DNA of 6,442 nt from Acidiferrobacteraceae bacterium (GTDB lineage Bacteria > Pseudomonadota > Gammaproteobacteria > Arenicellales > UBA868): the NCBI GenBank assembly GCA_002721105.1, contig PBJL01000014.1, positions 43,194 through 49,635 on the forward strand. Reading direction: 5' to 3'. How positions within the stretch are numbered: the stretch's first letter is position 1; the number at the start of each line of letters is the position of its first letter. The notes under the pieces were generated by a model. The model was given only the letters and a program-made list of their open reading frames with translations. It was not told where the DNA came from and made no database searches. Shown piece by piece: positions 1-6,442 of the stretch. The position numbers and the translations under genes are program-made.

Positions 1-90
1 GGGGATGAAATTGAGATAACGCAGTCCGCTATAGTTCTCGAAAATTTGATTGGTCGTATTTTGATTCGTACAGCCGAGGAAAAACAGTAG
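1..90 (+). CDS. mlaD: MlaD C-terminus (partial, 5' end outside window)
   Basis: The first 29 codons are open and end in TAG at 88-90. The peptide contains DEIEITQSAIVLENLIGR, which resembles the conserved end of the MCE domain of MlaD ('...S.MVLEdLIGqfL'). MlaD is the inner-membrane-anchored, periplasmic MCE-domain substrate-binding subunit of the MlaFEDB ABC transporter for phospholipids. Only the tail is here: a short, charged sequence (RTAEEKQ) follows the conserved LIGR, so this protein lacks the long C-terminal extension of the E. coli protein. Its stop overlaps the GTG start of mlaC by one base (TAGTG), as expected for an mla operon. The identification rests on this short peptide plus the two mla genes that follow. 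Confidence 0.85.
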   Translation, partial: GDEIEITQSAIVLENLIGRILIRTAEEKQ

Positions 91-698
91 TGATAATTTA
101 CTACAAGCGTATTTTATTCTTAATAATTTTTCTACCTTATTTTACATTTGCCGACTTACCGCCCGATAAGTTGATTACTCAGACTGTGCAACAGCTGATC
201 CTCGAGTTGACCGACCGTAAAACCGAGCTCGAGGGTGATCGCACCCAATTATATGAATTGGTAGATCGAGTTATTGTTGAACACATTGCTGTTGAAAGAG
301 TGGCAAAGCTAGTTCTCGGTAAACATTGGCGTGAAGCATCCATGGAGCAGCGCTCTCGTTTTGCTTATGAATTTAAAAATTTGCTGATTCGGACTTATGC
401 GTCGGCTTTATTTGATTATACTGGAAGTGAAAAAATGACCTTTAGACCTTTGAAAATTATAGGCACCGAACGAACCATCGTGGTGCGTTCAGATATTAAG
501 TTACCAGGTTTATCCGCAATACCAGTGAATTATCGATTTTTGCGAAACCACGATGCAGAATGGAAGATATTCGATGTGACAATAAATGGCATAAGTCTTG
601 TAACCAATTATAGATCGAGTTACTCTCAGCTAATTGAACGCGAAGGTCTGGATGTGTTGATCGGGCGGCTTGAACAGAAAACTGCAATGAGTCAATGA
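90..698 (+). CDS. mlaC: MlaC, periplasmic phospholipid-binding shuttle protein
   Basis: MlaC carries phospholipid across the periplasm between the outer-membrane MlaA complex and the inner-membrane MlaFEDB complex. The 202-residue length is close to the family norm (about 210). Residues 1-21 form a signal peptide: a basic start (YYKR), a hydrophobic core (ILFLIIFLPYF) and a likely cleavage site after TFA, leaving a mature protein that starts DLPPDK. The family hallmark near the C-terminus is clear at residues 158-175 (W-K-I-F-D-V-T-I-N-G-I-S-L-V-T-N-Y-R). The start is GTG, supported by GAGGA at 76-80 with 9-nt spacing and by the one-base overlap with the mlaD stop. The gene ends inside an ATGA overlap with mlaB, so the two are probably translationally coupled. 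Confidence 0.95.
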   Translation: MIIYYKRILFLIIFLPYFTFADLPPDKLITQTVQQLILELTDRKTELEGDRTQLYELVDRVIVEHIAVERVAKLVLGKHWREASMEQRSRFAYEFKNLLIRTYASALFDYTGSEKMTFRPLKIIGTERTIVVRSDIKLPGLSAIPVNYRFLRNHDAEWKIFDVTINGISLVTNYRSSYSQLIEREGLDVLIGRLEQKTAMSQ

Positions 699-991
699 GC
701 CAAATAAGAAGAACTTACGAAGATCATTGGCATTTCGAAGGCGAGCTATCTTTCGAGACCGTGTGTGAAATCCTGCCTAAATGTCCGGAGATTGAGGCAG
801 ATAAAACAGTAACTGTAGATCTTTCCGGCGCCACCTTAGTTGATAGTGCTGGCCTTTCTCTTTTGATCGAGTGGCGCAGACTAGCGGAAAATAAAGGAGG
901 AGTGATTAGATACATAAATCTATCATCAAGTTTGTCACGACTCTTTAATTATGCAGGACTAGATTTCCTACTGGTTGGTAATGATTCATGA
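695..991 (+). CDS. mlaB: MlaB, STAS-domain subunit of the phospholipid ABC transporter
   Basis: MlaB is a small cytoplasmic STAS-domain protein that binds the ATPase MlaF and is needed for assembly and activity of MlaFEDB. The 98-residue length matches the family (about 97). The STAS signature lies at residues 41-60: strand VTVDLSG followed by LVDSAGLSLLIEW, with DSAG at 50-53. Ser51 sits where STAS proteins carry the conserved Ser/Thr. The ATG overlaps the mlaC TGA (ATGA). There is no strong Shine-Dalgarno sequence, which fits translational coupling. It is the last gene of the mla block; no terminator is visible after it, so some read-through into ibaG is possible. Confidence 0.92.
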   Translation: MSQIRRTYEDHWHFEGELSFETVCEILPKCPEIEADKTVTVDLSGATLVDSAGLSLLIEWRRLAENKGGVIRYINLSSSLSRLFNYAGLDFLLVGNDS

Positions 992-1035
992 TCGGTGTAA
1001 TTTTCGGGAATGTATTTTTCTAATAGCCTAAAAAT

Positions 1036-1064
1036 TTGTCACGGTATAGAATCACAAGGATAGT
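1036..1064 (+). promoter_or_regulatory. Candidate sigma-70 promoter for ibaG-grxD
   Basis: TTGTCA at 1036-1041 matches the -35 consensus at 5 of 6 positions. GATAGT at 1059-1064 matches the -10 at 4 of 6, with an ideal 17-bp spacer. Transcription would start near 1071, about 16 nt before the ibaG ATG. It lies in the only gap (992-1086) between mlaB and ibaG, which suggests that ibaG-grxD can be transcribed independently of mla. This is a prediction from sequence match alone. Confidence 0.4.
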
Positions 1065-1076
1065 TGGAAAATATGG

Positions 1077-1081
1077 AAGGA
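1077..1081 (+). promoter_or_regulatory. Ribosome binding site that decides the ibaG start
   Basis: AAGGA lies 5 nt before the ATG at 1087. An in-frame TTG at 1036 would add 17 residues (SRYRITRIVGKYGRKN-like, basic, not typical of the family), has no comparable site, and coincides with the predicted -35 box. The ATG at 1087 is therefore preferred. Confidence 0.7.
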
Positions 1082-1086
1082 AAAAT

Positions 1087-1338
1087 ATGGTAACACCAGA
1101 AGACATAAAGCGTTTGATTGAGGCTTATTTCTCGGAGTCGGAAGTTACGGTATCAGGTGATGGCCGCCATTTTGAAGCCATTATAGTTTCTGATGAATTT
1201 TCGGGAAAATCCAGAATTCAGCAACATCAGATGGTATATGAGGCCCTTGGTGATAGAATGAGGGAGGAAATTCACGCGCTTTCGATGCGTACAATGACTC
1301 TCGAGGACTCGGCTAAGGAATCAACAGTGCAAAAATGA
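1087..1338 (+). CDS. ibaG: IbaG, BolA-family protein
   Basis: IbaG (formerly YrbA) is a small cytoplasmic BolA-family protein. In characterised bacteria, members bind a [2Fe-2S] cluster together with a monothiol glutaredoxin, and E. coli ibaG is linked to acid stress. From the ATG at 1087 the protein has 83 residues, against 84 in E. coli. The diagnostic VSGDGRHF lies at residues 22-29, with His28 a candidate cluster ligand. The central helix follows the typical S-R-I-Q-Q-H-Q-M-V-Y pattern. The invariant C-terminal His of the family is His63 in IHALSMRT. It sits between mlaB and murA as in many gammaproteobacteria. Here it is followed after 16 bp by grxD, whose product belongs to the partner family. 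The N-terminus is the least certain part. Confidence 0.9.
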   Translation: MVTPEDIKRLIEAYFSESEVTVSGDGRHFEAIIVSDEFSGKSRIQQHQMVYEALGDRMREEIHALSMRTMTLEDSAKESTVQK

Positions 1339-1354
1339 TTGGGGAGTATTTTTT

Positions 1355-1669
1355 ATGGGAATAGAAGAAAAAATCAGTAAAGTCATAGAGGAAAATCCGA
1401 TTATGCTTTTTATGAAAGGTTCGCCGGATTTCCCACAGTGTGGGTTTTCTGGACGAGCAGTACAGATTCTTGAAGCTTGTGGTGCTAAGTTCGGTTCTGC
1501 GGATGTCTTAATGGATCAAGAACTTAGGGAGGCAATAAAAGCATATTCAAACTGGCCAACTATCCCACAGTTGTATATTGGTGGAGAGTTAGTGGGTGGC
1601 AGTGACATCATGATGGAAATGTATGAAAATGGTGAGCTTAAGGAAAAGATCGACGCATTGAACAATTAG
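1355..1669 (+). CDS. grxD: Grx4-type monothiol glutaredoxin (CGFS)
   Basis: This is a monothiol glutaredoxin that holds a glutathione-coordinated [2Fe-2S] cluster and delivers or stores clusters, often paired with BolA-type proteins; it is not mainly a disulfide reductase. The 104-residue length is typical of the single-domain Grx4/GrxD class (E. coli 115). Visible features are Lys21 in FMKGSP, the active-site CGFS at 29-32, the cis-proline glutathione-binding stretch WPTIPQLYI at 67-75, and GGSDI at 81-85. The start ATG has GGGGAG at 1341-1346, 8 nt upstream. It lies 16 bp downstream of ibaG and is followed by a strong terminator, so ibaG-grxD looks like a two-gene unit. In E. coli grxD is not next to ibaG. 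Confidence 0.95.
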   Translation: MGIEEKISKVIEENPIMLFMKGSPDFPQCGFSGRAVQILEACGAKFGSADVLMDQELREAIKAYSNWPTIPQLYIGGELVGGSDIMMEMYENGELKEKIDALNN

Positions 1670-1694
1670 TGGGATAAAATGTCTATCGAGAGGG

Positions 1695-1724
1695 AAAAAA
1701 GGCGCTATTTTAGGCGCCTTTTTT
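1695..1724 (+). terminator. Rho-independent terminator after grxD
   Basis: GGCGC (1701-1705) pairs with GCGCC (1714-1718) around an 8-nt loop. Flanking A6 (1695-1700) and T6 (1719-1724) extend the stem to 11 bp and provide the U-tract. The A-run on the other side means it could also work for transcripts on the minus strand, but no minus-strand gene faces it. It lies 25 bp after the grxD stop and insulates murA from the mla/ibaG/grxD transcript. Confidence 0.92.
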
Positions 1725-1732
1725 AAACGATA

Positions 1733-1760
1733 TTGTATTAGTAGAAGTTTCTATTAAATT
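1733..1760 (+). promoter_or_regulatory. Weak candidate promoter for murA
   Basis: murA needs its own promoter because a strong terminator lies just upstream. The best pair I can find is TTGTAT (1733-1738, 3 of 6 to -35) and TAAATT (1755-1760, 4 of 6 to -10) with a 16-bp spacer. Other AT-rich hexamers such as TATTAA at 1752 are possible -10 boxes. The match is poor, and the region is dominated by a dyad that overlaps it. Confidence 0.22.
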
Positions 1761-1781
1761 TAAATCAATGATCTACTAATA
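1736..1781. repeat. 46-bp concentric dyad upstream of murA
   Basis: Perfect 10-bp arms TATTAGTAGA (1736-1745) and TCTACTAATA (1772-1781) flank a 10-bp palindrome TTAAATTTAA (1754-1763). All share the same centre (between 1758 and 1759). Two further bases (1749-1750 with 1767-1768) also pair, giving 17 of 23 possible pairs. It lies between the grxD terminator and the murA start and overlaps the candidate murA promoter. It could be an operator for a multimeric regulator or an AU-rich hairpin in the murA 5' leader. There is no GC stem with a T-run, so it is not a normal terminator. Confidence 0.75.
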
Positions 1782-1800
1782 AAAGAAATAGGTAGCCTAA

Positions 1801-3099
<1,299 letters not shown>

Positions 3100-3135
3100 A
3101 GATGTTTAAATCAATACAGAGTTGGAATTAATTTC

Positions 3136-3177
3136 ATGGGTTGTGCCTTAGGGTTAGTGATCAATTGCAACGATTAA
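3136..3177 (+). other. 13-codon ORF overlapping the hisD start (leader or frameshift trace)
   Basis: ATG at 3136 opens a 13-residue frame (MGCALGLVINCND) that stops at TAA 3175-3177, inside hisD in a different frame. GGA at 3124-3126 lies 9 nt upstream of this ATG, a better placement than for either hisD TTG candidate. The peptide has no run of histidines, so it is not a classical his attenuator leader. It may be chance. Alternatively, the ATG may be the original hisD start separated from its frame by loss of one base in the GGG run at 3138-3140. Confidence 0.25.
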
Positions 3178-4460
3178 ATACTAAAATAGAAGGTTTTGGA
3201 GCGGCGCTAGAGTCGCTTTTACAGCGTCCAATTTCTCGGAATCTCGCTATTCGCTCGACCGTAAAAAATATAATCGAAGACGTTCGTAGTCGTGGTGACT
3301 TAGCAGTTGTTGAACATACTTGCCGACTAGATGATCTGCAAGTTTCTGATATTAGTGCATTAGAAGTTTCTACCGCTGAAAGAAAAAAATCATTAGACAG
3401 TCTTTCGCAAGACTTACGGAAATCTCTCGAGCAAGCTACGGAAAGAATTAAAACATTTCATGATCAACAGAAAGGGTTTAGTTGGAAATATGACGATAAA
3501 CATGGAAATAGATTAGGTCAGCTATTGAATCCATTAGATCGGATAGGAATATATGTTCCAGGTGGTAGAGCTGCCTACCCATCCTCAGTTCTAATGTCAG
3601 CTATTCCTGCACAAATTGCCGGCGTTTCGGAAATAGTTATGGTTGTTCCTACACCCGGTAACCAAGTAAATGATAGTGTGATAGCTGCTTCTTACTTGTT
3701 GGGTATTGACCGAGTTTTCCGTATAGGTGGGGCACAAGCAATCGCTGCTCTCGCATTTGGTACGGAGTTTATTCCACAGGTTGATAAGATAGTCGGCCCA
3801 GGTAACGAGTATGTAGCGGCTGCAAAGAAAGAATTATTTGGCGAGGTGGGTATTGACATGATAGCTGGCCCATCTGAAGTAGTAATCATCGCGGACTCTG
3901 ATGCAAATCCAGAATGGTTGGCCTTAGATATTTTCTCGCAGGCTGAGCATGATACACAAGCACAAGCAATTTTAATTTCAGCTGATGATGAGTTAATCAA
4001 GGAAGTGGAGTTTGCGGTTGATAGACTCCTTCCACAAATGGAGCGAAAATCGATAATCCATTCTTCGCTATCAGAAAATGGGGCCCTTATAAAGGTTGAG
4101 TCGCTTGAAGAAGCAGTGCTTGTTGCCAACAAGATCGCGCCAGAGCATTTGCAGTTAATGGTGAATAACCCAGAGGTTTTGATAGAAAAAATAAAACACG
4201 CGGGCGCGATCTTTGCTGGATATTGGAGTGCGGAAGTGCTCGGAGATTATTGTGCGGGACCCAGTCATGTCCTTCCTACTTCAGGTACCGCTCGGTTTAG
4301 TTCACCACTTGGAGTGTATGATTTCCAAAAAAAGACTAGCCTAATTCATTGCTCTAAAGATGGAGCTAGAGAGTTGGCTAACATAGCATCAACTCTCGCA
4401 GAATGTGAAGGTCTTTTTGCCCATGCTCTTTCTGCTAGATGTCGGGCCAAGAGTAGCTAG
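3141..4460 (+). CDS. hisD: Histidinol dehydrogenase
   Basis: HisD is a cytoplasmic zinc enzyme that oxidises L-histidinol to L-histidine in two NAD-dependent steps, the last reactions of the pathway. Counted from the TTG at 3141 (439 residues; E. coli 434), the visible features are IGIYVPGGRAAYPSSVLM (135-152), VGPGNEYVAAAK (218-229) and IAGPSEVVI (241-249). The zinc ligands are Gln267 and His270 in SQAEH, Asp369 in LGDYCAGPSH, and His428 near the C-terminus. The catalytic pair Glu335-His336 is in APEHLQLM. The start is unsettled: no in-frame ATG or GTG exists after the stop at 3129-3131, only TTG at 3141 or TTG at 3165. Placing RLN at residues 11-13 resembles Pseudomonas HisD and favours 3141. 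An AGGG at 3150-3153 could instead serve 3165. hisG is absent upstream; hisC starts directly after the stop. Confidence 0.96.
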   Translation: MCLRVSDQLQRLNTKIEGFGAALESLLQRPISRNLAIRSTVKNIIEDVRSRGDLAVVEHTCRLDDLQVSDISALEVSTAERKKSLDSLSQDLRKSLEQATERIKTFHDQQKGFSWKYDDKHGNRLGQLLNPLDRIGIYVPGGRAAYPSSVLMSAIPAQIAGVSEIVMVVPTPGNQVNDSVIAASYLLGIDRVFRIGGAQAIAALAFGTEFIPQVDKIVGPGNEYVAAAKKELFGEVGIDMIAGPSEVVIIADSDANPEWLALDIFSQAEHDTQAQAILISADDELIKEVEFAVDRLLPQMERKSIIHSSLSENGALIKVESLEEAVLVANKIAPEHLQLMVNNPEVLIEKIKHAGAIFAGYWSAEVLGDYCAGPSHVLPTSGTARFSSPLGVYDFQKKTSLIHCSKDGARELANIASTLAECEGLFAHALSARCRAKSS

Positions 4461-5549
4461 ATGAATAAAAACATGGATATAAAGGATATTATTTATCAAC
4501 GTGTTCGTCCTGAAATTAGAGAAAGATTAGCGTATGAGGTTGCACCGTCGGATGGATACGTGAAACTAGATTCGATGGAGAGCCCTTATGTTTGGCCAGA
4601 ATCAGTGCGGAATGATTGGCTTTCGGAGCTTCGAGATATTGAAATGAATCGTTATCCAGATGCGCTCGGGAGCAAATTATGTGATGCAATTAGAGCATGG
4701 GTTTCACTAAGAGATACAAGTGGAATTCTTTTGGGCAATGGTTCCGATGAGTTGATTCAGATGATTATGATGACGGTTGGTGGCCCCGTAATGGCACCCG
4801 AACCTACATTTGGAATGTACAAAATGATTGCAGAGGCATTGGGTCTTCAATTCATTGGCATTCCTTTGATGAAAGATTTTTCTCTCGATATTCAACAGAT
4901 GGTTGAACATATCGAAGCCTATGATCCTAGCTGCGTTTTTTTTGCTTACCCGAACAATCCAACCGGAAACCTGTTTAATTATAGTGAGATTCAAGATTTA
5001 ATAGAAATTACCAGAGGTCTTGTAATTATAGATGAGGCATACTACCCCTACTCTGGAAGAACATTCGTAAGTGAGCTGCACGAGAAGAAAAATGTGGCGA
5101 TACTGCGTACCTTCTCGAAATTTGGGCTAGCAGGTTTACGCTTGGGTTTTTTAGCGGCACCTCATTTGTGGATAAACGAAATAAATAAAATAAGATTACC
5201 GTATAATGTCAATACATTGACTCAAATTAGCGCAAAATTCGCTATACAAAAAGATTCTTGGTTTCGAGGGCGCGCTGAGATAATACGAGAAGAACGACAG
5301 CGTTTGTTTTATCGTTTGGAAAAATTTACAGCGATCAAAGTTTTCCCTAGCTCGTCAAATTTTATTTTGTTTAGATTGCAAGAACATGATGCTGATATTA
5401 TTTTCGCTGAATTAATTCGACAAAAAATATTGATCAGAAATATGAATGGGACTGACAAATCATTAGCTAACTGCTTGAGAGTTACGGTCGGGACGGCTGA
5501 GGAGAACGAAAAGTTTATTCAAGCTCTATCTTTGTCGATTAAAGGCTAG
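4461..5549 (+). CDS. hisC: Histidinol-phosphate aminotransferase
   Basis: HisC is a PLP-dependent fold-type I aminotransferase that converts imidazole-acetol phosphate and glutamate to histidinol phosphate and 2-oxoglutarate. The 362-residue length fits the family (E. coli 356). Motifs in order: LDSMESPY near the N-terminus (36-43; compare LDAMENPY in gammaproteobacterial HisC), LGNGSDELI (91-99, phosphate-binding region), YPNNPTGN (163-170), IIDEAYYPYS (189-198), the Schiff-base Lys220 in RTFSKFGLAGLRLGF (216-230) with Arg227, and the substrate-binding Arg340 in LRVTVGT. The ATG abuts the hisD TAG with no gap, and the Shine-Dalgarno sequence is weak (AAGAG at about 4449-4453), so coupling to hisD is likely. 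A second in-frame ATG at 4473 is a possible alternative. No clear terminator follows. Confidence 0.97.
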   Translation: MNKNMDIKDIIYQRVRPEIRERLAYEVAPSDGYVKLDSMESPYVWPESVRNDWLSELRDIEMNRYPDALGSKLCDAIRAWVSLRDTSGILLGNGSDELIQMIMMTVGGPVMAPEPTFGMYKMIAEALGLQFIGIPLMKDFSLDIQQMVEHIEAYDPSCVFFAYPNNPTGNLFNYSEIQDLIEITRGLVIIDEAYYPYSGRTFVSELHEKKNVAILRTFSKFGLAGLRLGFLAAPHLWINEINKIRLPYNVNTLTQISAKFAIQKDSWFRGRAEIIREERQRLFYRLEKFTAIKVFPSSSNFILFRLQEHDADIIFAELIRQKILIRNMNGTDKSLANCLRVTVGTAEENEKFIQALSLSIKG

Positions 5550-5599
5550 TGTGTTCGAGTATTTCTGAATAGTTGGATTCTGATCTTAATTATATTGGC

Positions 5600-5612
5600 A
5601 GTAAAGTTTACT
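5600..5612. repeat. 13-bp palindrome AGTAAAGTTTACT
   Basis: Six-base arms AGTAAA and TTTACT flank one central base, in the non-coding stretch 50 bp after hisC. The one-base centre makes it unsuitable as an RNA hairpin but suitable as a binding site for a dimeric regulator. It recalls the half-sites of TyrR boxes (TGTAAA/TTTACA) but the spacing is wrong (1 rather than 6). Chance is a serious alternative. Confidence 0.3.
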
Positions 5613-5644
5613 AATTTCCATCGATAAACAGGTATAAGTTAAAT

Positions 5645-5779
5645 ATGGATATTGTTCTTTTTGATTCAGGCAACCACGCTGAAGTGATTATGAATATAAT
5701 TGATAGTGCTAATAAACAGACAGTATTGGGTTATTCTGCACCTTACATAAAAAATAAGAACTTGTCAGTTTGGAGATAA
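5645..5779 (+). pseudogene. 44-codon ORF, probable relic of a PglD/NeuD-type acetyltransferase N-terminal domain
   Basis: The ORF runs from ATG 5645 to TAA 5777-5779. Its start, IVLFDSGNHAEVIMNIID followed by TVLGYSAP, follows the beta1-loop-helix-beta2 pattern of the PglD N-terminal domain found in sialic-acid and bacillosamine O/N-acetyltransferases (typically IIFGAGGHAKVV.DI....... VLGF.D). The loop is DSGNHA rather than GAGGHA, so the usual first Gly and one further Gly are replaced. Intact family members run to about 200 residues with a left-handed beta-helix of hexapeptide repeats; none of that is here, and I could not find the domain continuing in other frames before hisB. A CAGGT at 5629-5633 lies 11 nt before the ATG, so it could still be translated. 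It may be a decayed gene fragment or a real small protein; the similarity is judged by eye. Confidence 0.45.
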
Positions 5780-5792
5780 ATATCTGTTATAG

Positions 5793-5823
5793 TTTTCAGT
5801 TGCTCGGAAGACTCTTTTATAAT
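5793..5823 (+). promoter_or_regulatory. Candidate promoter for hisB
   Basis: A perfect TATAAT lies at 5818-5823. Upstream, TTTTCA at 5793-5798 (4 of 6, spacer 19) or TTCAGT at 5795-5800 (3 of 6, spacer 17) could act as the -35. The predicted start near 5830 would give a leader of about 47 nt before the hisB ATG. The 327-bp gap after hisC would separate hisB and whatever follows from tight hisDC coupling, so an own promoter is expected. Confidence 0.5.
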
Positions 5824-5842
5824 ACCTAGCTTGAATTATGTT

Positions 5843-5861
5843 TTGGTAATTATGATACCAA
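5843..5861. repeat. Inverted repeat in the hisB leader
   Basis: Arms TTGGTA (5843-5848) and TACCAA (5856-5861) flank a 7-nt spacer, starting about 13 nt downstream of the predicted transcription start and 15 nt before the hisB ATG. The position fits an operator or a small hairpin near the start codon that could tune translation. With only six pairs it is a weak RNA stem. Confidence 0.4.
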
Positions 5862-5876
5862 TAAATTGCGCTATAT

Positions 5877-6442
5877 ATGATGATCAGAAAAGCTGAAATT
5901 ATTCGAAAAACTAGAGAAACTAGCATTTCAGTGGGTTTGGACTTTAATGGGTCTGGACTTGCTGCGCTTGAGATCGGTATTCCTTTTTTTGAACACATGC
6001 TAGACCAAGTAGCCCGTCATGGACTAATTGATCTTAGTATCAATGCTATTGGTGATCTTGACATCGATGCACACCACACTGTGGAAGATATAGGTATTAC
6101 TTTAGGCCAGGCTTGCTCTAAAGCACTAGGTGATCGGCGGGGAATACAGAGGTATGGCTCTGCTTATGTGCCTTTGGATGAAGCGTTGAGTCGTGTTGTT
6201 CTAGATTTTTCGGGGCGACCAACGTTAGAGTTCGAGGTGATTTGGCCGCGCGCGCGAGTGGGAACGTTTGATGTTGATTTAATACACGAATTTTTCCAAG
6301 GATTTTGTAATCATGCTGGAGTAACTTTACACATTGATGCCTTGCGTGGTTCGAACGCTCACCACATTGCTGAAACAATCTTTAAAGCTTTTGGCAGAGC
6401 TTTACGTGATGCAGCAACTATAGATCCCAGAATTAGCGATGT
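5877..6442 (+). CDS. hisB: Imidazoleglycerol-phosphate dehydratase, monofunctional (3' end outside window)
   Basis: HisB (IGPD) is a manganese-dependent cytoplasmic enzyme that dehydrates imidazole-glycerol phosphate to imidazole-acetol phosphate, the substrate of HisC. The open frame gives 188 codons plus two bases; the family is about 197 residues, so roughly ten codons lie beyond the edge. The internal repeat of metal-binding motifs is visible: FFEHMLDQ (37-44) with HHTVED (66-71), then [10 protein letters not shown] (139-148) with [15 protein letters not shown] (162-176). There is no N-terminal HAD phosphatase domain, unlike the bifunctional E. coli HisB, so histidinol-phosphate phosphatase must be encoded elsewhere. 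Two tandem ATGs (5877 and 5880) are possible starts. Neither has a recognisable Shine-Dalgarno sequence, the leader being AT-rich. Confidence 0.96.
   Translation, partial: MMIRKAEIIRKTRETSISVGLDFNGSGLAALEIGIPFFEHMLDQVARHGLIDLSINAIGDLDIDAHHTVEDIGITLGQACSKALGDRRGIQRYGSAYVPLDEALSRVVLDFSGRPTLEFEVIWPRARVGTFDVDLIHEFFQGFCNHAGVTLHIDALRGSNAHHIAETIFKAFGRALRDAATIDPRISD

Noticed and set aside
988..1023. 11-codon ORF (MIGVIFGNVFF) overlapping the mlaB stop
   Set aside because: It is very short, with no ribosome binding site or recognisable pattern; overlapping ATGA motifs of this kind arise easily by chance.
1036..1086. 17-codon N-terminal extension of ibaG from TTG 1036
   Set aside because: The ATG at 1087 has a good AAGGA and gives the normal family length. 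The TTG coincides with a likely -35 box.
3100..3177. Histidine-operon attenuator or leader peptide
   Set aside because: The short ORF before hisD contains no histidine codons, and no terminator hairpin with a T-run lies between murA and hisD.
3692..4132. 146-residue open frame on the minus strand inside hisD
   Set aside because: It is antisense to the most conserved part of hisD and Ser/Cys/Ala-rich, as expected from the complement of hisD codons. There is no family resemblance.
5765..5998. 77-residue minus-strand frame across the hisC-hisB gap and the hisB start
   Set aside because: It covers hisB coding sequence in antisense, and the part in the gap reads as AT-rich low-complexity residues (I, Y, N). 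I see no start signal or homology.

Overview
This window looks like chromosomal DNA from an AT-leaning gammaproteobacterium. The evidence is the gene order: the end of an mla (phospholipid transport) operon, then a BolA-family gene, murA and his genes. This is a known gammaproteobacterial neighbourhood, for example the Pseudomonas order mla-bolA-murA-hisG-hisD-hisC. I cannot name the genus. Every gene is on the + strand, and I see no tRNA, rRNA, CRISPR array or intact mobile element.

Layout. Positions 1-991 hold the tail of mlaD, then mlaC and mlaB. They are overlapped stop-to-start and encode parts of the system that returns mislocalised phospholipids from the outer to the inner membrane. 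After a 95-bp gap with a plausible promoter come ibaG (BolA family) and grxD (monothiol CGFS glutaredoxin). These two products belong to families known to form [2Fe-2S]-bridged complexes. A strong hairpin terminator at 1695-1724 closes this unit. The next 79 bp hold an AT-rich 46-bp concentric dyad just upstream of murA, which encodes the first committed enzyme of peptidoglycan synthesis. hisD follows murA after only 41 bp, where hisG would be expected in the Pseudomonas arrangement. hisC abuts hisD. A 327-bp gap then holds a 44-codon ORF resembling the N-terminal part of a PglD/NeuD-type acetyltransferase, a promoter-like site with a perfect TATAAT, and a small inverted repeat. Monofunctional hisB follows and runs off the right edge about ten codons short of its expected end.

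How the genes work together. There are three themes: outer-membrane lipid maintenance (MlaD/C/B), Fe-S handling (IbaG/Grx4), and building blocks for wall and amino-acid synthesis (MurA, HisD/C/B). HisB, HisC and HisD catalyse late steps of histidine synthesis: IGP dehydration, transamination, and oxidation of histidinol to histidine (the phosphatase step between HisC and HisD is not encoded here). The window is mostly housekeeping. The points worth a second look are the absent hisG, the unusual hisD start (possibly a single-base deletion), the dyad before murA, the grxD insertion next to ibaG, and the gene relic plus new-looking promoter between hisC and hisB.
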